From Planctomycetaceae bacterium (GTDB taxonomy: Bacteria > Planctomycetota > Planctomycetia > Planctomycetales > Planctomycetaceae): a stretch of DNA of 7,875 nucleotides. The DNA is taken from positions 1 through 7,875 of the forward strand of contig JAJDEK010000405.1 of NCBI GenBank assembly GCA_029259875.1, written 5' to 3'. Positions within the stretch are counted from its first letter, which is position 1; every line of letters begins with the position of its first letter. This document shows positions 1 to 5,774 of this stretch, piece by piece. The notes beneath the pieces are model-generated. The model saw nothing but the letters and a program-made list of their open reading frames with translations, had not been told where the DNA came from and did no database searches. A program made the position numbers and the translations under genes.

Positions 1-1814
1 AGCCAGATTTCGCGTTTTTGATCCCAGGTCGCATCTCGAATCGCCAACTTCTCCGCTTCAAAACGAAGTTGTTCGCTTCTTTGCCTGATTTGCTCATCGC
101 GTTCCGCAATCCATTCCGAAACATTCTGGCGTTCCTGACGAAATTCATCACGGTGTCGATGGAACAACTCTTGGGAATGATCAAGCTCCTGCCGTTCCAC
201 AGACAAAGATTCACGCAATTGGCGGTAGTGAGTGGCGAGCGCCTCTCTCGCTTTTTCCAAACGTTCGCGGGCCGCATCTTCACCTTCTGTCTGTGTTAGT
301 TGAGCCCAACCTTCTTCCAAAGCCAGGCGCATCTCTAATGTTCCGCGATGCGTTTCTTCCACTTCGGCTCGTAGGGTATCTAACCGCTCACGGCGGCGTT
401 CCAGATTTTCTGCGTGTAGTCCCAGCATATCCTGTTGACGACGAAGTTCCGCTTGTTGTGCTTCCCGATCTTTTTGCCAGATTTCGTGCTCGTCTGACAT
501 TCTCTGTTTTTGATTCTGCTCATAACGTTCTACTGAGCGACGGAGTTCAGTGTGCAATGCCCGTTCTTTTTCAAGTGACTGCTCACGTTGCTGTAATAAA
601 TCACGAAACCGATCAAGCTGTTTCACTCTTAAAATATGAATCCGTTCGTTCTGTTCGTGCTGCTGTTGTTGAATTTGCTGCTGGCGTTGGAAATCGTGCC
701 GATCCTGCTCAATCTGACTTCGCAAACGTAACAGATGGTTTTCCTGAAACTTAATTCGGTTCTCGATCAGAGTTCGTTTCTGTTCAAAGACATCCGCGCG
801 GGAACCGTATTCGCATTGCAGATCTTCACGTTGTATTCTGAGTTGATGCTCAATTTCTTCTGAACGAATCACAAAGTCTCTTTTGCGTGACTCTAGTTCT
901 GCTTCGTCTGTCTGTTTTTGTGACTGCCATTCTGTTTGTAATGTTTTCAGTTCAAGATCAAACTTCTCTTTTCGAGAGGCAAGTTCCGCTTCGACTTTTC
1001 TAACTGTCGCTTCGTGAATTTCACGTTCTCTTTTCAGGTGGTTTAGTTCAGTCTGCTTCACGCCCTGCCACTCATCCCGATCGCGGTCTAAATCGCTGCG
1101 CTGACTGGAAAGAGTTTCCAGAACTTGCTCATGAATACGATTACGTTCATTAATCAGATCCAGCCGCTCACGCTCCAAACTCTCTCTTTGCTGTGCAAAT
1201 TCCATCAAGATCTGGTCGCGCATTTCTGCGCGTTCCTGCTCCAGAAGATCCTGGGCCTCGAAGATTTTTTCCTGTTCATGTTGTACGGTTTTAGCCAGTT
1301 TTTCACACTCGACTGCTTTGCGAATCAAGTCCGTTTCTTTATCACGGATACCCGCTTCACGCTCGTCATACTGTTCTTCGATCTGGCTGACCCACATTCG
1401 AACCTTGCGGCGTTCATTGTCGATTTCGTTTAATTGACTATTTAAAGTCTGCTCGCGCCGGCTGACTTCCGCAAACTGTGATTTCAGGTAGTTAGCAATG
1501 TCACCAGCTTGGGATAAAAGCTCTGCGCCCGTTAAAGAAGCACCGGATTCTGCGGCACCGGCACTCTGCAATTCAGCAGCAGTCGCCGCATAAGAGAAAC
1601 TTTGTTCTAGTTCTGCCTGTTTCTGTGCGCTAAAAAAGGAGGTTCCCTCTGCCTGGATCGACTCTTGCGCAGAATGAGATTGGTCAGCCCGCCGTTCAAC
1701 ACCTTTAGGACTAGACAGTGGAAGTGAGTTTGCTTGCTCACCACTGGTCAGTTTAAATCCAGCAAATGGAAGGGGAGACTGTGGTTTCTGGTTAGACTTG
1801 GCACCATCGCTCAT
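1..1814 (-). CDS. Large coiled-coil protein, C-terminus missing (runs off the left edge)
   Basis: I translated the reverse complement from the ATG at 1814 and found 604 codons without a stop, still open at position 3, so the C-terminus lies outside the window. The start is supported by GGGAAAGGA about 8 nt upstream. Residues 1-100 are low in complexity and rich in Ser/Ala/Gln/Pro, probably disordered. From about residue 103 to the edge the protein is almost pure Glu/Arg/Gln/Leu heptad-type sequence, with no proline across hundreds of residues, which indicates a very long alpha-helical coiled coil. There is no signal peptide, TM segment or Walker motif, so it is probably cytoplasmic. Tryptophans recur within similar contexts (W249 and W296 as EWQ-x3-QT; W446 as WQ-x2-RE; W597). 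It could be a structural or filament-forming protein, a scaffold, or an SMC-like protein lacking its head in the visible part. Function is not recognised. It is transcribed separately from trxA, which ends in its own terminator. Confidence 0.88.
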   Translation of the reverse strand, partial: MSDGAKSNQKPQSPLPFAGFKLTSGEQANSLPLSSPKGVERRADQSHSAQESIQAEGTSFFSAQKQAELEQSFSYAATAAELQSAGAAESGASLTGAELLSQAGDIANYLKSQFAEVSRREQTLNSQLNEIDNERRKVRMWVSQIEEQYDEREAGIRDKETDLIRKAVECEKLAKTVQHEQEKIFEAQDLLEQERAEMRDQILMEFAQQRESLERERLDLINERNRIHEQVLETLSSQRSDLDRDRDEWQGVKQTELNHLKREREIHEATVRKVEAELASRKEKFDLELKTLQTEWQSQKQTDEAELESRKRDFVIRSEEIEHQLRIQREDLQCEYGSRADVFEQKRTLIENRIKFQENHLLRLRSQIEQDRHDFQRQQQIQQQQHEQNERIHILRVKQLDRFRDLLQQREQSLEKERALHTELRRSVERYEQNQKQRMSDEHEIWQKDREAQQAELRRQQDMLGLHAENLERRRERLDTLRAEVEETHRGTLEMRLALEEGWAQLTQTEGEDAARERLEKAREALATHYRQLRESLSVERQELDHSQELFHRHRDEFRQERQNVSEWIAERDEQIRQRSEQLRFEAEKLAIRDATWDQKREIW

Positions 1815-1862
1815 GCCGGGATTCCTTTCCCAAACAACGCTTCACTCTATTATCCGATCAAC

Positions 1863-1904
1863 GTTCAAAGTAAAGAAATCCGTTTCCTCAAAATGACTTT
1901 GAAC
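1863..1904. repeat. Inverted repeat GTTCAAAGT / ACTTTGAAC upstream of the coiled-coil gene
   Basis: Perfect 9-bp arms lie at 1863-1871 and 1896-1904, separated by 24 bp. The arm starts are 33 bp apart, close to three helical turns. The repeat lies 49-90 bp upstream of the coiled-coil start. It is just upstream of a GATAAT sequence on the minus strand (plus 1849-1854) that resembles a -10 box but has no good -35. It could be an operator or a chance feature of AT-rich DNA. There is no T-run after it, so a terminator is unlikely. Confidence 0.4.
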
Positions 1905-1932
1905 TGTCGGTAACACAAATCAGTAAAACGAC

Positions 1933-1973
1933 AAAAAGGGCAGAAAAGGATGATGTTACGATCCTCTCTGCCC
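1933..1973 (-). terminator. Intrinsic terminator of trxA
   Basis: On the minus strand a GGGCAGA/TCTGCCC stem (plus 1967-1973 with 1938-1944) continues through a small internal loop into AGGAT/ATCCT (1947-1951 with 1961-1965), with a 9-nt loop. The stem is followed directly by TTTTTGT. This is a textbook Rho-independent terminator about 35 bp beyond the trxA stop. A smaller hairpin (CGTAG/CTACG, 1989-1993 with 2000-2004) sits between the stop and this stem. The flank on the plus strand is not a T-run, so the terminator works for the minus strand. Confidence 0.85.
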
Positions 1974-2005
1974 ATTATGAAATAATACCGTAGTTTCCAC
2001 TACGA

Positions 2006-2332
2006 TTATAATTGGCCATCCAGCGAAGTCGCAAATCGATCCTTGGGTGTCACACCCACGAATGTTTCAACCACTTCACCATTTTTATAAAGTTTCACGG
2101 TAGGAATCGCACTGATATTGCTCGAAGAAGCGATACCAGGATTTTCATCTGTATTCAATTTTCCAACACGAATACGACCTGAATAGTCATTAGCGATTTC
2201 TTCGATGGTTGGCATCATCATTTTGCAGGGACCACACCAAGGCGCCCAGAAATCTACTAATACGGGCTCAGATGCATCCAAAACTTCAGCCTGAAAGTTC
2301 GCATCAGTAAATTCCAATACATTTTCAGCCAT
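2006..2332 (-). CDS. trxA: Thioredoxin
   Basis: This encodes thioredoxin, a small cytoplasmic dithiol-disulfide oxidoreductase that reduces ribonucleotide reductase, peroxiredoxins and other targets and is itself recharged by thioredoxin reductase. The 108-residue length is exactly that of the classical single-domain family. The active site WCGPC is at residues 32-36, inside the typical FWAPWCGPCK context. The buried aspartate is D27, and the cis-proline motif (AIPT) has P77. The C-terminal strand-helix (YKNGEVVETFVGV) is also typical. There is no signal peptide, so it is the cytosolic form. The ATG at 2332 is preceded by GGAGA about 8 nt upstream. The gene is monocistronic: a consensus promoter lies about 160 nt upstream and an intrinsic terminator follows. 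The nearby trxB is not in the window. Confidence 0.97.
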   Translation of the reverse strand: MAENVLEFTDANFQAEVLDASEPVLVDFWAPWCGPCKMMMPTIEEIANDYSGRIRVGKLNTDENPGIASSSNISAIPTVKLYKNGEVVETFVGVTPKDRFATSLDGQL

Positions 2333-2498
2333 TACTGGTTGTCTCCATTACAATTGAATTCGATTAATATTTAAACTAGAAGCAGCGAAAATCGCTTCGA
2401 GTGCCAGGTATTGACATCATCTACAAATTTTGGGATCGCTCTAACCCCAGGGAAATACAAGAAAAACTTCGATTCACTTCTCATTGTATTTCAAAAGA

Positions 2499-2526
2499 AT
2501 TATAGAGATCCTCTATTTTGTGTCAA
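2499..2526 (-). promoter_or_regulatory. Consensus sigma70-type promoter for trxA
   Basis: On the minus strand TTGACA (plus 2521-2526) is followed after 16 bp by TATAAT (plus 2499-2504), both hexamers at perfect consensus. The expected transcription start is near 2492, giving a leader of about 160 nt before the trxA ATG. The -35 hexamer is also one arm of a 7-bp inverted repeat (TGTCAAT 2521-2527 with ATTGACA 2546-2552). It is the best promoter match I found in the window. Confidence 0.75.
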
Positions 2527-2655
2527 TGCTCTCTGAGAAGCTGTAATTGACAAAAGTTCTTATCAAATAAGGGATTGCGCCACGAACTCCTACTTGGGGC
2601 TGATTTTTTTTAAGCTCGACAAATCGTGCCGCTTCCGACAAAATAGCGAGAGCAT

Positions 2656-2683
2656 TTAATTGTCATAATTGTTTTCTATAAAA
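2656..2683 (+). promoter_or_regulatory. Candidate promoter for the exported protein-purN pair
   Basis: TATAAA at 2678-2683 is a good -10 match. A weak -35 (TTTAAT, 2656-2661) lies 16 bp upstream. The predicted transcription start is near 2690, about 27 nt before the ATG at 2717. Position and orientation fit the two plus-strand genes downstream, but the -35 is poor and the surroundings are AT-rich, so this is a suggestion only. Confidence 0.35.
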
Positions 2684-2716
2684 CAACTTAATGAACTATA
2701 ACCATGGGCGATCATC

Positions 2717-3616
2717 ATGCAGTCTTACCTCAGAATCCTGATAGCGACCGGACTTGTTGGAATATTCGCCCCCATTTTTGCTGTCGCTCAGGAGCCAGCC
2801 ACTGACCCATTTAAGCCATTTCCGGATCAACTCGCTCCGTCTTTGTTCAATGAGGTTCAGGATCGTGACTTTCGCGGCATCATCCCCGAAGAAAAAGTAT
2901 TGTATTACTACGTACTCAAGCATCTGCGCGAAACCAGCTTGAATGATCAAAAACAGGCCGCGGAATTTAACCTGCAACAAAGGCGATCAGAACTGAAAAC
3001 ATTTAAAGATCACCCCGAAATTACTCTGCCGCTGTTTCGGGATATCTTCAAGAACAGTAGTCGCCATAAAGGCAGGCTGGTCACCTTGACGGGCCGAGTT
3101 CGTAAATTGATGCATTATCCGGCTGAAAAAAATGAGTACGGCATTAAGACGCTTTATGAAGCCTGGCTGTTTACCGATGATTCCCAACAGAATCCCACGG
3201 TTGTGGTTTGCACAGAAGTACCTCAGGCACTACAAAACGGTCTGCCAGCAGGCACTGATTTGATTGACCATGTGACTGTGACCGGCTACCTCTTCAAAAT
3301 GTATGCTTATAACGCGCAAGACACAACGCGGGTCGCTCCCTTAATTTTGGCACGACAATTAGAATGGTCTCCCCCGATTACAGACGAAAAAGGGAGCCAA
3401 GTGTTTTTGCAACTGATGGCTGGTGCCTTTATCATCCTCATTGCGGGAGTCGCCGTAGTGATGTGGAAAGTGATGCAAAAAGATAAACAGTTCAAAGAAA
3501 AACGTTTGCAGGCAAATCAAGATCAGGTTAGCTTTGACCAGCTCGAATCAAAGACCGAATCCACACAAGCAGAATCGAAATCAGAACCAAAATCCGACGA
3601 TAAGAATCAAAATTAA
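2717..3616 (+). CDS. Exported single-TM protein of unknown function, possible OB-like domain
   Basis: This is a 299-residue protein I cannot assign to a named family. Residues 1-24 form a Sec signal peptide with a hydrophobic core and an AVA|Q cleavage site. An extracytoplasmic region of about 200 residues follows. Its centre (about 117-212) alternates beta-type stretches such as GRLVTLTGRV, EAWLFTDD, PTVVVCTE and DHVTVTGYL, a pattern that resembles an OB-fold; this is an inference from pattern only. A TM helix at about 229-251 is followed by a Lys-rich stop-transfer stretch and a hydrophilic Lys/Glu/Ser tail (about 255-299) that should face the cytoplasm. The topology is therefore type I. 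The start is the only in-frame ATG near the signal peptide; no clear Shine-Dalgarno is visible. It lies 31 bp before purN on the same strand, so the two may be cotranscribed, but nothing in the sequence links it to purine synthesis. Confidence 0.88.
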   Translation: MQSYLRILIATGLVGIFAPIFAVAQEPATDPFKPFPDQLAPSLFNEVQDRDFRGIIPEEKVLYYYVLKHLRETSLNDQKQAAEFNLQQRRSELKTFKDHPEITLPLFRDIFKNSSRHKGRLVTLTGRVRKLMHYPAEKNEYGIKTLYEAWLFTDDSQQNPTVVVCTEVPQALQNGLPAGTDLIDHVTVTGYLFKMYAYNAQDTTRVAPLILARQLEWSPPITDEKGSQVFLQLMAGAFIILIAGVAVVMWKVMQKDKQFKEKRLQANQDQVSFDQLESKTESTQAESKSEPKSDDKNQN

Positions 3617-3647
3617 TCTCATCATTTAAGAGTATTGTATCACAAAC

Positions 3648-4301
3648 ATGAACGCGGATCTCACTCTGTCTCCCATCCTGAATCGTCCTTTAAAACTGGC
3701 AGTATTGATTTCCGGCGGTGGAACGACGCTTACCAATTTTCTGGAAAAACAGGCCGCAGGTGAGCTTGAGATTGAAGTACCGTTGGTGATTGCCAGTCGT
3801 CCCGACTGTGACGGCATTGCCAAAGCCGAAACCGCTGGTCTACGCTGTGAAGTAATCTGTCGGCGCGATTACAAAAATATCAACGATTTTAGTGAAGCGA
3901 TTTTTGATCTCTGTCGCGCTGCAGAAGTCGATTTGCTGACACTGGCTGGCTGGCTCTCTCTGATTCATATTCCCGATGATTTCCAGTACCGAGTCATGAA
4001 TATTCACCCGGCACTCATTCCGGCATTTTGCGGAAAGGGCTATTACGGCCACAAAGTTCATGAAGCTGTCGTCGAACGCGGAGTCAAAGTCAGTGGCTGC
4101 ACGGTTCACTTTGCCGATAACGAATACGATCATGGTCCCATCGTCGGCCAGGCAACGGTTTCCGTCAAAGGCACTGACACACCAGACCAGGTAGCAGCCA
4201 ACGTGTTCCAGGCAGAATGTGAACTCTACCCCCGCATGATTCGACTCTTCGCAACCGGAAAAATGAAAATCGTTGATCGACGTGTCATCACCGAAGAATA
4301 A
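3648..4301 (+). CDS. purN: Phosphoribosylglycinamide formyltransferase (GAR transformylase)
   Basis: PurN transfers the formyl group from 10-formyltetrahydrofolate to GAR, giving FGAR, the third step of de novo purine synthesis, in the cytoplasm. The 217-residue protein carries the phosphate-binding ISGGGTTL loop (residues 21-28) and the catalytic triad of the family: N118 and H120 in MNIHPALIP, and D161 in EYDHGPIV. The SGCTVHF stretch (149-155) and the C-terminal ECELYPRMIRLFATGK helix are also characteristic. About 15 residues precede the usual family start, but no internal ATG fits better. The Shine-Dalgarno is weak. The gene is 31 bp behind the exported orphan gene and ends immediately before a strong hairpin. 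No other purine gene is in the window. Confidence 0.95.
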   Translation: MNADLTLSPILNRPLKLAVLISGGGTTLTNFLEKQAAGELEIEVPLVIASRPDCDGIAKAETAGLRCEVICRRDYKNINDFSEAIFDLCRAAEVDLLTLAGWLSLIHIPDDFQYRVMNIHPALIPAFCGKGYYGHKVHEAVVERGVKVSGCTVHFADNEYDHGPIVGQATVSVKGTDTPDQVAANVFQAECELYPRMIRLFATGKMKIVDRRVITEE

Positions 4302-4334
4302 GGCTGAGGCGTGTAGCCTTATACACGCACAGCC
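4302..4334. terminator. Strong hairpin between the convergent purN and oxidase genes
   Basis: GGCTG (4302-4306) pairs with CAGCC (4330-4334), and GCGTGTA (4309-4315) pairs with TACACGC (4322-4328), giving 12 bp with a small internal loop and a six-base loop GCCTTA. It begins one base after the purN stop codon. There is no T-run on the plus side; on the minus side the flank is TTATTCTT. The position between convergent genes suggests a shared, possibly bidirectional transcription end or a 3'-end stabilising hairpin. Confidence 0.6.
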
Positions 4335-4358
4335 ATCCAGGATTCAACAAGATTAATC

Positions 4359-5705
4359 TTAGATCGTCTGACTCCCCGGTGGCGGATTGAGCGGCGTACT
4401 TGAGTTCGGAGGAATCGGATCATTGGTTAGCATGACTTTATCGTACAGTTCGGGCGGGAGAACACGGAGCACTGTGAAGAGCCCTTTTACCCCATGAAAC
4501 CAACCCTCCCGCATCCCTTGTGTTTCACGACGGCTTGTTATTTTATGTAAATCTTCTTTCGTCCACTTCGCGCTGGACATCATCTGCGGGTAACCGGGGA
4601 CCTTGAAGCCGGGGTCATTTTTCTTCTTTCGGATGATCGGCCCTACCTGAGAAACCATGTGGTTCATCATGTGGTGGAACATGTGACAGTGTAGCACCCA
4701 GTCACCGGGGTTGTTGGCGATGAATTCTACATCCCGCGCCTGTGCCACACCGAGGATCACAGTGTTGCCAGGAACCCAGGCCGACTCTGGAATGCGTCCC
4801 CCCTCTGTGCCTGTCACCCAGTAGGTATGGCCATGCAAGTGCATCGGGTGTTGGTGCAGAGTACTGTAGTTAATAAACCGGATGCGCACACGTTCCCCCA
4901 ACTTGCAAACCAGAGGTGTTGTATACGGACCACAGCGGCCATTGGCTGTGATGAAATTCCAGTCCATAGACTGTGTATTGGGAATGTCCGCGTTGGGCAT
5001 CATGGAGAACTGCTGTGTGACTAGCACAAAATCGCGGTCCACCACAGGATCGAATGCAACCTTGGGATGAATGATGAAGGGAACGATCATGCCGATAGCT
5101 TCCTGCATTGCGACATGTGAGTGCAGGAAAAAACTCCCTTCCTGATGTACGTCAAATTCATACACAAAAGTCTTTCCAGGCTTGACTAAATTTTGTGTCA
5201 CCGCCGGAACTCCGTCCATATAGACTGGTAATTCGAGACCGTGTGAATGTAATGAAGTTGGTTCTGGTAAATCGTTACGAAATACAATTCGCACCCGCTC
5301 ACCTTGATTCATTTCGAGTACAGGACTAGGAAATGTGTCGTTGTATCCATACGCATTCATCCAAATGCCTGGCAGTACTTCGCGACGTACAGGTGTTGCA
5401 CGGAGATGAAATTCTCTGACCCCATTTATCATCTCTCCGCTCATTTTATCCAAGTCAGGTGCGATGACTTTGACGGGTGGCAGACCGGGTTTACGAAGCC
5501 CGGGCACCAATTTGCCACGATCGGTGGGACTACCGACCGGACCGCCAAGTCCGGGATGCATGCGGGGATACCCCTCGTTTGCTTGACCACCAGAAACGGA
5601 TGTCGTTTCTGGTTGCTGGCCCATTACCGAACCTGCGGCAAATAGTCCGGCTGTGGCTGCTGCTCCTTGCACAAGAAAGTCTCTACGATCTTTAGGAGTG
5701 CCCAT
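4359..5705 (-). CDS. Tat-exported two-domain multicopper oxidase (copper oxidase)
   Basis: This is a periplasmic multicopper oxidase of 448 residues counted from the ATG at 5705. That start has AAAGG 7 nt upstream and puts the Tat motif DRRDFL (R7, R8) at the N-terminus. An ATG at 5720 and a TTG at 5723 are also in frame but lack a ribosome site. Type 2/3 copper ligands are H153 and H155 (HSHG), H195 and H197 (HSH), H289 and H291 (HPMHLHGH), and H339 and H341 (HCH). Type 1 ligands are H286, C340, H345 and M350. Only about 90 residues separate the first-domain HSH from HPMHLHGH, so this is a two-domain enzyme with the type 1 site in domain 2, like small laccases, not a three-domain CopA or CueO. 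The 339-350 segment is unusually rich in His and Met. The likely role is Cu(I) oxidation, inferred from its TolC partner; laccase-like phenol oxidation is possible. It follows the TolC gene by 69 bp, so it is probably the second gene of an operon. Confidence 0.92.
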   Translation of the reverse strand: MGTPKDRRDFLVQGAAATAGLFAAGSVMGQQPETTSVSGGQANEGYPRMHPGLGGPVGSPTDRGKLVPGLRKPGLPPVKVIAPDLDKMSGEMINGVREFHLRATPVRREVLPGIWMNAYGYNDTFPSPVLEMNQGERVRIVFRNDLPEPTSLHSHGLELPVYMDGVPAVTQNLVKPGKTFVYEFDVHQEGSFFLHSHVAMQEAIGMIVPFIIHPKVAFDPVVDRDFVLVTQQFSMMPNADIPNTQSMDWNFITANGRCGPYTTPLVCKLGERVRIRFINYSTLHQHPMHLHGHTYWVTGTEGGRIPESAWVPGNTVILGVAQARDVEFIANNPGDWVLHCHMFHHMMNHMVSQVGPIIRKKKNDPGFKVPGYPQMMSSAKWTKEDLHKITSRRETQGMREGWFHGVKGLFTVLRVLPPELYDKVMLTNDPIPPNSSTPLNPPPGSQTI

Positions 5706-5774
5706 GGGGAGGCCTTTCATCAAATAACGGGTCGTTGTTTTTTTAGAGTTTGATTCTTGTTAATGAATTTATGA

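Larger units (their letters stand above)
2333..2716. other. Divergent intergenic region between trxA and the exported orphan gene
   Basis: This 384-bp stretch holds no convincing protein gene. It contains the trxA promoter, the long trxA leader, and a weaker plus-strand promoter candidate near 2656-2683. In the leader there is a short hairpin (AGCGA/TCGCT, 2384-2388 with 2392-2396, alternatively GAAGC/GCTTC), too small to identify as a riboswitch. A 37-codon open frame (2484 to 2371, minus) starts about 8 nt after the predicted transcription start but has no Shine-Dalgarno, so I do not call it a gene. A T-run at 2605-2612 has no good stem before it. Confidence 0.6.

Noticed and set aside
293..754. 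153-codon plus-strand open frame (and others at 18-299 and 1125-1433)
   Set aside because: They lie opposite the long coiled-coil gene, whose biased Glu/Gln/Arg codons produce open antisense frames. They have no ribosome site and no recognisable protein.
2411..2416. TTGACA on the plus strand in the trxA leader
   Set aside because: No -10-like sequence occurs at 16-18 bp downstream, and it lies far from the next plus-strand gene.
2547..2552. Second plus-strand TTGACA as a mirror-image divergent promoter
   Set aside because: The sequence 16-18 bp downstream (around AGGGAT) is not a -10 box; it is better seen as the second arm of the small inverted repeat.
2580..2612. T-run of eight bases as an intrinsic terminator
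   Set aside because: The preceding sequence forms no credible GC-rich stem, and no gene ends upstream of it on that strand.
2696..2980. 94-codon minus-strand open frame over the start of the exported orphan protein
   Set aside because: It is antisense to a gene with a clear signal peptide, and its product has no family features.
5304..5695. Plus-strand open frames (5304-5645, 5477-5695, 4827-5070) opposite the oxidase
   Set aside because: They are antisense to conserved copper-ligand motifs and lack ribosome sites.
5706..5723. TTG at 5723 or ATG at 5720 as the oxidase start
   Set aside because: Neither has a Shine-Dalgarno, while ATG 5705 has one and gives a standard Tat signal length.
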